From assembly GCA_964292295.1 (NCBI GenBank), contig CAXYVC010000146.1, positions 1-5,501 of the forward strand: 5,501 bases of DNA, read 5' to 3'. Positions 1 to 5,375 of the stretch are shown here, in pieces. The number at the start of each line of letters is the position of its first letter. The stretch's first letter is position 1. Source of the DNA: CAXYVC01 sp964292295. Its GTDB lineage: Bacteria; Acidobacteriota; Holophagae; Holophagales; Holophagaceae. Made by a program: the position numbers and the translations under genes. The notes beneath the pieces are model-generated. The model was not told the origin of the DNA, ran no database searches, and was given only the letters and a program-made list of their open reading frames with translations.

Positions 1-558
1 CACTCCGCCGCCTTCCGCCTGCCAGCGCGCCAGGAGCGGCAGGAGATCCTCGCGCTGCCAGAGGGGCAGGCTCCAGGCGGCCCCCATGGAGACACGCACG
101 CTGCGCCGCGCGAAGGGCTGGGGCCCGCGGCCCACCAGCACGCCGTCCACGCCCAGCGCTGCGGCCGAGCGCATCAGCAGGCCCAGGTTCTCCACGTTGT
201 CCACGTGGGGCAGCACCAGCAGGCGGCGGCAGGCCGTCGGGCCCTCCCCCGGCGGCCCCTCCGGCCGCCGCACGCAGCAGAGGAGGCCCCGGTGGAAGGC
301 GAAGCCCAGCAGGCCGCTCAACTCGGCCTCCTCCGCCGCCAAGGCCGCCACCCCTTCGGGCAGGTCCAGGGCTGCCAGGGCCCTAGGCGTGCCCAGCACG
401 CTGAGGACGCGCAGGCGCCCCTCGCGGTGGGCCCCCAGGGCGGAGCCCACCAGGAAGCGCCCCTCGCACACGAAGCAGGGGCCGGCCTCCGGATGCACAT
501 GCTCCGTGGCGCCGTGGAGGTGGAGATAAGGCTGGAGTTCGGGGCTCTGGTGATCCAT
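1..558 (-). CDS. SpoU/TrmH-family RNA 2'-O-ribose methyltransferase (5' part; cut by left edge)
   Basis: Partial gene read leftwards from an ATG at 558-556; 186 codons are present and the C-terminus lies outside the window. Family members transfer a methyl group from S-adenosylmethionine to a ribose 2'-OH in rRNA or tRNA in the cytoplasm. Residues about 28-99 resemble the substrate-binding domain that precedes the SPOUT fold, with an EGRFLVGSAL stretch and an HRG...RRP segment (about 89-99) that is common in this subgroup. The catalytic SPOUT domain starts near residue 113. Motif 1 is seen as HVDNVENLG...RSAAALGVDGV (118-140), with the conserved Asn and Arg positions (N124, R130). Motif 2 is RRSVRVSMGAAWSLPLW (151-167). 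The extreme C-terminal knot motif is not in view. The start was chosen because an ATG 11 bases further upstream is in another frame. Upstream AGGA/AAGG could serve as a ribosome binding site. The RNA target cannot be named from the sequence. It is divergent from the TPR gene. Confidence 0.88.
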   Translation of the reverse strand, partial: MDHQSPELQPYLHLHGATEHVHPEAGPCFVCEGRFLVGSALGAHREGRLRVLSVLGTPRALAALDLPEGVAALAAEEAELSGLLGFAFHRGLLCCVRRPEGPPGEGPTACRRLLVLPHVDNVENLGLLMRSAAALGVDGVLVGRGPQPFARRSVRVSMGAAWSLPLWQREDLLPLLARWQAEGGGV

Positions 559-582
559 CGCGCCTTCATCCTAGCGGGTAAA

Positions 583-1806
583 GTGGGGGGGGCCTTTCCC
601 CAAGGAGTTCCATGTTTCCGGTCCTGCTTCCGGCTTTGTGCTGCCCCTGCACCCGAAACGCCCGATCTGGCGGCTCGCGTGGACCAGCTCGTCAAGGAGG
701 GACGCGCCCTGCTTGGGAAGGGCAAGGCGAATGAGGCCGCCCGGAAATACCAGGAGGCCATGGCGGTGGACCCCAAGAGCTCCTGGCCCGTCTCGGCGAT
801 GGCGGATCTCTACCACCGGGCCTCGGAAGCTACCCGGCCCGAGCACGTCGAGGAATACCGGCAGCAGGCCGAGGCCTATGCCAACCGGGCCATCGACCTG
901 AACGACCTGAACGACCTGGACTACGAGGCGAGCCGCGTTCTGGGAGACCTGCGGGGGAACCCGCGGCACTCGCGGTATGCGCCTTCCGCCGAGGCGCGGC
1001 AGGCCTTCGAGGCGGCAGAGGGGCACTTCGGCGCAGGGGAATACGATGCGGCCCGCGAGGCCTACCAGAAGGCGCTGGCCAAGGATCCCGGGTACACCGA
1101 TGCGGCGCTGTACCTCGGGGATTGCTACTTTGCGCAGCGGCGTTTCCTGGAGGCCGAGCCGTTTTTCCGCAAGGCCGTCGGGTTGGAGCCCACCTACGGG
1201 CGTGCGTGGCGTTTCCTGTTCGACTGCCTGTACCGGCTCGAGCGCTGGGAAGACTTGGACCGGGCCGCGCTCGACGCCATCTCCGCCGAGCCGGATGACC
1301 ATGCCGCCTGGGGGCGGCTCCGGCAGGCGAGGGAGGCCAAGGGCCTCTCCGGCCTCACCCGTTTCCATTGGCCCACCGTCGGGCGTGTGATGCCCAAACC
1401 GGGCGGGAAGGGGGTGGAGATCCAGGTGCGCTCCATCCGGGAGGGGCAGGACAGCCTGGATGGGGCCCTGGAACTGGCGGTGCTGCTGGTTCGAACCGCA
1501 TGCCTCGGGGATGACCTGAACGCGAGGAAAGCCCTTCAGCTCGAGGGGGCGCGCCCCTCCCAGCAGGAGTTGAAGGCCTGGTCATCGGCCCTGGCCGTGC
1601 TGAGGGAGCACAGCCAGGGAGGGAAGGAACCCAAGGTGGATGCCGCGTGGAAGCAGGTGCTGGACTTCGATCGGGTGGGCCACCTGGAGACGGCGCTCTT
1701 CCTGCTGGCCTTCCGGTCGGACTACCGGAGGGACTTCGAGGCCTGGAAGCGCCAGAACCCCAAGGCCATCGGGATATTCATCGCACGCTTCGGCCTGCGT
1801 CCCTAA
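583..1806 (+). CDS. TPR-repeat protein of unknown function; 5' end unsettled, possible frameshift
   Basis: The open frame is clear from about 640 to the TAA at 1804-1806; the start is not settled. The coordinates use an in-frame GTG at 583 (407 aa), which has no good ribosome binding site. Numbered from there, TPR units occur at about 36-66, 138-169, 170-203 and 204-237. They show the usual pattern of small residues, an A/Y near the unit end and closing DP or EP. A looser helical pair (about 68-107) follows the first unit. Residues 238-407 form a mostly helical C-terminal region that I do not recognise, with two Trp-containing segments (AAWKQVLDF and FEAWKRQNP) near the end. The segment CAAPAPETPD just before the first TPR helix looks like the region after a signal peptide, suggesting an exported or envelope-attached scaffold. 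The matching hydrophobic leader lies in another frame, starting at ATG 612. Codon use is somewhat less strictly G/C-ending than in recN or the cyclase. The function is unknown; TPR proteins generally bind other proteins. Confidence 0.8.
   Translation: MGGAFPQGVPCFRSCFRLCAAPAPETPDLAARVDQLVKEGRALLGKGKANEAARKYQEAMAVDPKSSWPVSAMADLYHRASEATRPEHVEEYRQQAEAYANRAIDLNDLNDLDYEASRVLGDLRGNPRHSRYAPSAEARQAFEAAEGHFGAGEYDAAREAYQKALAKDPGYTDAALYLGDCYFAQRRFLEAEPFFRKAVGLEPTYGRAWRFLFDCLYRLERWEDLDRAALDAISAEPDDHAAWGRLRQAREAKGLSGLTRFHWPTVGRVMPKPGGKGVEIQVRSIREGQDSLDGALELAVLLVRTACLGDDLNARKALQLEGARPSQQELKAWSSALAVLREHSQGGKEPKVDAAWKQVLDFDRVGHLETALFLLAFRSDYRRDFEAWKRQNPKAIGIFIARFGLRP
602..614 (+). promoter_or_regulatory. Shine-Dalgarno sequence plus ATG, out of frame with the TPR body
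   Basis: AAGGAG at 602-607, four bases, then ATG at 612-614 is the best ribosome binding site near the TPR gene. From this ATG the reading begins MFPVLLPALCCP, a short hydrophobic run, and ends at TGA 732-734 after 40 codons. The TPR frame is shifted by one base relative to it. Skipping one base between about 615 and 650, for example one C of the CCCC run at 643-646, joins this leader directly to APETPDLAARV of the TPR protein. I infer that this is the true or ancestral start, broken by an insertion or a sequencing error. A separate leader peptide or a +1 frameshift remains possible. Confidence 0.5.
895..918 (+). repeat. 9-base tandem repeat inside the TPR gene (Asp-Leu-Asn units)
   Basis: GACCTGAAC occurs twice and is followed by GACCTG. 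This in-frame direct repeat encodes DLN-DLN-DL between the first and second groups of TPR helices. Its length is a multiple of three, so gain or loss of a unit would keep the frame. Confidence 0.75.
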
Positions 1807-3494
1807 GCCTGCGCTCCCAGCAGGCTGCGGGCGTGGCTGAGGGCCTCGGGGCGGTCGGGGTGGCCGGAGAGGAGGCGCGCCAGTTCCCGCACGCGCCCCT
1901 CGCCGTCCAGCCAGTCCAGGTGGCTGCGGGTGCGGCCCGCCTGGGTCTGCTTGCTGAGGTGGCCGTGCTGGCCGGCGCGGCTGGCCACCTGGGCCAGGTG
2001 GGTGACGGCGAGCACCTGGTGGCGCTTCCCCAGGCCGTGGATGGCCTCGCCCACCGCCAGGGCCGTTTCGCCGCCGAGGCCGGCGTCGACCTCGTCCAGC
2101 ACCAGCGTGAGGGCTTCGGTGTCCTGCTTTCCCAGGGCCATGCCCGCCCCCATGAGGGCGAGCATGAGGCGGCTCAGCTCGCCGCCGCTGGCGATCCTGG
2201 CGAGGGGCCGGAATCCCTCGCCGACGTTGGGCTCGATCCACAGCGCCAGGGCGCTGAAGCCTGAAGGGGAGAGCCGCACGGGGCGGCCCTGGTGGAACAC
2301 GGGGCTGGTGGCGTCCTCCGCCAGGGCCAGGCGCATCTGCAGGCGGGCGCCCTTCATGCCCAGGCGGGCGAGGCGCGCATGGACCTCCTGCTCCAGGCCG
2401 GGGATGGCTTCCATGCGCCGGGCGTGGAGCTGCTCCGCCACCAGGCGGTAGCCTTCCGCCGCCCGGGCGGGGGCCTGCCCCCGCCCGGCCAGGCTGGAGG
2501 CACCGCCCAGGAGTTGGGCCTGCTCAGCCTGGAGTTCCCGGCGCCGGGCGGGGAGCTCTTCGGGCTCGCAGCGGTGGCGGCGGGCGAGGCGCTCGAAGCG
2601 GGCGAGGCGCTCCTCCACCTGCTCCAGCCGTTCCACGCCCATGCGGCTCCAGTGCAGGGCCTGGTCCCGGGTGCTGGCCAGAAGGTCCTCCAGTTCCAGG
2701 AGGGCGCTGCGCAGGCGGTCGGCCTCGCCCTGGGCGTCGGGCAGCACGGTGACCGCCCGGGCCAGGGCGCGCTGGGCGCGCTCGGTGGCGGGCACGGCCT
2801 CTCCCAGACCCTCCGCCCCCTCCCGGAAGGCCTGCTCCAGCTGGGCCGCGTGGCGCAGGGGCTCGCGCTCGGCGCGGAGCTGGGTCCATTCGCCCTCCTT
2901 CGGGTCCAGCTTCTCCAGTTCGGCAAGCTGCTCCGCCAGCCAGAGCAGGCGCTCCTCCCGCTCGGATTCGCTGCGCTTCCGCGCCTTCAGGCGGCCCTCC
3001 GCGTCCCGCACGGCGCCCGCCTCGGCCGAGAGGTCCGGCTGGAGGCCCAGGAGCTCGTCCAGCAGGCCCAGGTGGCGCTCCTCCGCCAGGAGGGACTGGT
3101 GGTCGTGCTGGCTGGTGAGGCGCATCCAGATGCGGCCCGCCTCCTTCAGGTCGGCCAGGGGGCAGTTCGCGCCGTTGATCCAGGCGCGGCTGCGGCCCGA
3201 GGCGCCCACCTCGCGGCGCAGCACCACGGGCTGCTCCCCCGGCAGGCCGCGGGCCTCCAGGAAGGCGGTCCAGGCCTCGAAGCGGTCCTCCACCACGCCT
3301 TCCACCACGGCGCGGTCGGCGCCCTGGCGCACCAGATCCTGGTCCCCCCGGGCGCCCACCAGCAGGCTGAGGGCGTCCACCAGCAGGCTCTTGCCGGCGC
3401 CCGTCTCCCCGGTGAGCACCGTGAAGCCCGGCCCCAGCTCCACGGCGAGGTCCTCCACCAGGGCGAGGTTCTGGATGCGAAGGGAACTGAGCAT
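1803..3494 (-). CDS. recN: DNA repair protein RecN (SMC-like ATPase)
   Basis: Complete 563-residue protein, close to the usual RecN length (about 550-570). RecN is a cytoplasmic SMC-like ATPase that acts at DNA double-strand breaks with RecA and helps hold broken or sister DNAs together. The N-terminus MLSSLRIQNLALVEDL is typical of the family. Walker A is GETGAGKS (29-36). A RecN-like TSQHDHQSLL segment follows in the first third. The middle is rich in Leu, Glu, Arg and Ala, as expected for the antiparallel coiled coil. The C-terminal head has the ABC signature SGGELSR (436-442), Walker B VLDE (465-468) followed by VDAGLGG, and the H-loop VTH (497-499). All ATPase motifs look intact. The start at ATG 3494 is set by family alignment; no clear Shine-Dalgarno precedes it. 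An in-frame ATG at 3545 would add 17 residues unlike RecN. The gene is divergent from the cyclase and convergent with the TPR gene, whose stop it overlaps. Confidence 0.96.
   Translation of the reverse strand: MLSSLRIQNLALVEDLAVELGPGFTVLTGETGAGKSLLVDALSLLVGARGDQDLVRQGADRAVVEGVVEDRFEAWTAFLEARGLPGEQPVVLRREVGASGRSRAWINGANCPLADLKEAGRIWMRLTSQHDHQSLLAEERHLGLLDELLGLQPDLSAEAGAVRDAEGRLKARKRSESEREERLLWLAEQLAELEKLDPKEGEWTQLRAEREPLRHAAQLEQAFREGAEGLGEAVPATERAQRALARAVTVLPDAQGEADRLRSALLELEDLLASTRDQALHWSRMGVERLEQVEERLARFERLARRHRCEPEELPARRRELQAEQAQLLGGASSLAGRGQAPARAAEGYRLVAEQLHARRMEAIPGLEQEVHARLARLGMKGARLQMRLALAEDATSPVFHQGRPVRLSPSGFSALALWIEPNVGEGFRPLARIASGGELSRLMLALMGAGMALGKQDTEALTLVLDEVDAGLGGETALAVGEAIHGLGKRHQVLAVTHLAQVASRAGQHGHLSKQTQAGRTRSHLDWLDGEGRVRELARLLSGHPDRPEALSHARSLLGAQA
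1806..1826. terminator. Possible stem-loop at the TPR/recN convergent junction
   Basis: AGCCTGC at 1806-1812 and GCAGGCT at 1820-1826 are perfect 7-base inverted arms around a 7-base loop. The stem begins at the last base of the TPR stop codon and lies within the last codons of recN on the other strand. No U-run follows in either direction, so it is not a canonical intrinsic terminator. Its position right after the plus-strand stop makes a 3'-end or RNA-stabilising role plausible but unproven. Confidence 0.35.
2463..2488. repeat. GC-rich near-perfect inverted repeat inside recN
   Basis: Arms of 12 bases at 2463-2474 and 2477-2488 are exact reverse complements separated by two bases (CT). Each arm holds a run of five G or C. 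As RNA this would fold into a very stable stem of about 11 base pairs with a four-base loop. It lies in the coding region for the middle part of RecN, where the protein reads AGRGQAPARA. No T-run follows on either strand. Confidence 0.7.
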
Positions 3495-3510
3495 GAAGTG
3501 GATGCTGCCC

Positions 3511-3529
3511 GGACGGCGGGCCGCCGTCC
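3511..3529. promoter_or_regulatory. 19-base palindrome in the recN/cyclase divergent region
   Basis: GGACGGCGG and CCGCCGTCC are perfect 9-base arms around a single G at 3520. The centre lies about 26 bases upstream of the recN ATG and about 80 bases upstream of the cyclase GTG. The near-absence of a loop suits a dimeric repressor operator better than an RNA hairpin, although a 7-base-pair stem with a 5-base loop is also possible. There is no T-run on either side. The regulator is unknown. Confidence 0.4.
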
Positions 3530-3562
3530 AGGGTGGGCTCCGCATTCACAGAGGCCCGGCGA

Positions 3563-3578
3563 GCATCCGATAGGATGC
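3563..3578. promoter_or_regulatory. Second inverted repeat in the divergent region (GCATCC-N4-GGATGC)
   Basis: GCATCC at 3563-3568 and GGATGC at 3573-3578 are 6-base arms around GATA. The site lies 22 bases upstream of the cyclase start codon. A third copy, GGATGC, occurs at 3500-3505 just upstream of the recN ATG. TAGGAT (3571-3576) inside the repeat could be a -10 element for the cyclase, but no -35 stands at a normal distance, so no promoter is called. Confidence 0.35.
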
Positions 3579-3590
3579 AGGGTTTCCCCC

Positions 3591-3602
3591 GGAGCCCGCG
3601 TG
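3591..3602 (+). promoter_or_regulatory. Ribosome binding site and GTG start of the cyclase gene
   Basis: GGAG at 3591-3594 sits five bases before GTG 3600-3602. This decides the start, because the open frame runs on upstream through the antisense of recN, with no other well-placed start codon. The reading from this GTG gives a short basic N-terminus followed directly by a membrane helix, as expected. Confidence 0.75.
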
Positions 3603-5366
3603 ATCCGAGCGCTTCAGACACCCCGCCCCCTGCGCAGCTACCTGATCGGGTGGCTGGGGGGCCTGCTGCTGCTGGTGGGTGGGCTTTCCTACGCGCTCCA
3701 GCGCTACGGCGTGAGCCAGGTGGAGGTGATGGCGGAAGCCCAGGTGCGGGCCCTGAGCCGCACCCGGGCCGAGCAGGGGCTGCTCCAGTCCCTGCTGGAG
3801 GAGGAGGCCGCCCTGCGGGGCATGGTCGCCCTGGGGGAGCGCCGGGATGTGGAGCGCTACCGCCGCGGGCAGCAGGAGGGCGTGGAGGCGCTGCGCGACC
3901 TGGACGCGAACATCGGGGAGGAGGACCGATCCCTGGCGCAGCCCCTGGTGGACCGCCTGGAGGCGGAGCTGGAGGCCTGGCACGCGCTCGTGGCCGAGCG
4001 CCTGCTGGAAGCCGACGCCTGGCGCGATGTCCAGAGCCAGCGTCGGGCCTTCCAGGAGATCCAGGGCCGCCTGGAGGGCATCCGCCTGCTCGCGGGAAGG
4101 CTGGGGGGAGAGCTGGACGGTCGGGACAATGCCCGCCTGACCAAGCTGGAACGCCAGCTGCGGGTCGCCCGGAGCCTGAGCGCCCTGCTCTTCCTGGGGC
4201 TGGCGGCGGTCGCGATCCTGGGGGGACGGCGCATCCTGCACCTGATGGCGGATCCCCTGGTGGAACTTTCGGAATACGCCCGGGGGGGCCTGGGCTTCCC
4301 CCAGCCCGACGAGGGCCAGGCCATCCGGGAGGTGGACATCCTGCACCGCGCCCTCTGGGAGCTGGACACCGCCGCCCGGGAGCGGGAGGAGGGCCTGCGG
4401 CAGCGGGGCGAAGAGGCCCAGGCGGTGCGTGCCTTCACGGAACTGGTCCAGCAGGTGCGCAGCGAGGCGGAGCTGTGCGGGACGCTGGAGCGCACGCTGG
4501 TGCGTCTGTTGGCAGCCGAACGCTGCCGGGTGCTGATCAAGCCCACGGTGGGCGATAGCTTGGCGGAGGAGGGAGAAGCGCCGGCCTTCCAGGAAGCCTT
4601 GAATTGTCGGGCCTTCCGTGCCGCCGGGCCGGTGCAGCTGGGGGTGGAGGCCCCCACCGCCTGTGACTGTGCCCTGGGCGTTCCGGACCAGGGCGCCTAC
4701 CTGTGCCTTCCCCTGGTGGCGGCGGGCCAGATCCTGGGCGTGGTCAACCTCCAGGCGCGCCGGGCGAACCACTGGGACGAGCACCGGCGCCGCCTCGCGG
4801 AGAGCTGCGCCAGCGTGGCCGCCGCGTCCCTCCAGGTGCTGCGCGCCCTTGCCCTCGCCCGGGACCGCGCCGTGCGGGACGATCTCACGGGCGTCCTGAA
4901 CCGGCGCTTCCTGGGGGAGGTTCTCCCGAAGTTCGTGGGGCAGGCCCTGCGCGCCGAGCAGCCGCTGTCTGTGGTCATGGCGGACGTGGACCACTTCAAG
5001 CGCGTGAACGACCAGCTGGGCCACGCCGCCGGGGACCGGGTGCTCCGCACGGTGGCCCAGGCCCTGCGCGCCCGCCTGCGGGAGGGCGACCTGGTGCTGC
5101 GGTACGGCGGGGAGGAGTTCGTCCTGCTGCTTCCCCAGACGCCCCTGGACCAGGCCATGCACCTGGCCGAGCGCCTCCGCCACGGCCTCGAGCACCTCGA
5201 CTGGGAGGAGGCGGGCCTGCCCCAGGGCATGCGGATCACCTCCAGCTTCGGCGTGGCGACGCTGCCGCAGCACACCCGGGAGGGGGAACGCCTCCTGGCC
5301 GTGGCCGACCAGGCCCTCTACGCGGCCAAGGAGCAGGGCCGCAACCGGGTCGTGGCGGCGGGCTAG
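3600..5366 (+). CDS. Membrane diguanylate cyclase with CHASE3-like, HAMP-like, GAF and GGDEF domains
   Basis: Complete 588-residue inner-membrane protein predicted to make the second messenger c-di-GMP from two GTP. In order: a short basic N-terminus; TM1 (about 14-33); an all-helical outer domain (34-190) resembling CHASE3, with RRDVERYRRG and a Leu/Trp pattern; TM2 (192-209); a HAMP-like linker (about 210-275) with PLVEL and a coiled-coil exit; a GAF domain (about 280-415) with YLCLPLVA and ILGVVNLQ; then GGDEF (426-586). The cyclase has DDLTGVLNRR (427-436), the metal-binding DVDHFKRVND (D462, D464) and the active-site signature GGEEF (503-507). An RxxD inhibitory I-site (REGD, 494-497) lies exactly five residues before GGEEF, so product feedback inhibition is expected. 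The GAF domain carries Cys336, Cys355, Cys357 and Cys369. No EAL or receiver domain is present. The outer signal and any GAF ligand are unknown. It is divergent from recN and nearly abuts htpX at the 3' end. Confidence 0.93.
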   Translation: MIRALQTPRPLRSYLIGWLGGLLLLVGGLSYALQRYGVSQVEVMAEAQVRALSRTRAEQGLLQSLLEEEAALRGMVALGERRDVERYRRGQQEGVEALRDLDANIGEEDRSLAQPLVDRLEAELEAWHALVAERLLEADAWRDVQSQRRAFQEIQGRLEGIRLLAGRLGGELDGRDNARLTKLERQLRVARSLSALLFLGLAAVAILGGRRILHLMADPLVELSEYARGGLGFPQPDEGQAIREVDILHRALWELDTAAREREEGLRQRGEEAQAVRAFTELVQQVRSEAELCGTLERTLVRLLAAERCRVLIKPTVGDSLAEEGEAPAFQEALNCRAFRAAGPVQLGVEAPTACDCALGVPDQGAYLCLPLVAAGQILGVVNLQARRANHWDEHRRRLAESCASVAAASLQVLRALALARDRAVRDDLTGVLNRRFLGEVLPKFVGQALRAEQPLSVVMADVDHFKRVNDQLGHAAGDRVLRTVAQALRARLREGDLVLRYGGEEFVLLLPQTPLDQAMHLAERLRHGLEHLDWEEAGLPQGMRITSSFGVATLPQHTREGERLLAVADQALYAAKEQGRNRVVAAG

Positions 5367-5375
5367 CCTTCTAGC
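5362..5375. repeat. Small inverted repeat containing both stop codons of a convergent pair
   Basis: GCTAG and CTAGC flank the four bases CCTT. The left arm holds the TAG stop of the cyclase and the right arm holds, on the other strand, the TAG stop of the htpX-like gene. The stem is only five base pairs and has no T-run, so terminator activity is doubtful. Confidence 0.5.

Noticed and set aside
205..582. Upstream extension of the TPR open frame
   Set aside because: It runs antisense through the clear SpoU methyltransferase coding region and has a composition unlike a real protein.
585..600. G-run followed by TTTCCCC as a terminator or SD-masking hairpin
   Set aside because: At most four G-C pairs form with a small loop, the Shine-Dalgarno at 602-607 lies outside it, and no T-run follows.
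571..1368. 265-codon minus-strand open frame opposite the TPR gene
   Set aside because: The TPR pattern on the plus strand is clear. The antisense reading shows no domain and would overlap the divergent promoter region.
3545..3576. TTCACA (3545-3550) and TAGGAT (3571-3576) as a promoter for the cyclase
   Set aside because: The spacer is 20 bases, well above the usual 16-18, and the -10 matches only 4 of 6 positions, so it is not supported as a sigma-70-type promoter.
2292..3599. Long plus-strand open frame opposite recN that continues into the cyclase gene
   Set aside because: Intact RecN motifs are on the minus strand. The plus-strand reading is low-complexity Gly/Ala/Leu/Gln-rich with no recognisable domain, as expected for antisense of GC-rich coding DNA. 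The cyclase has its own ribosome binding site and GTG at 3600.
3546..5273. 575-codon minus-strand open frame opposite the cyclase
   Set aside because: It is rich in Gln/His/Leu/Pro with no domain, and the opposite strand carries complete GAF and GGDEF domains. Absence of stops is expected at this GC content.
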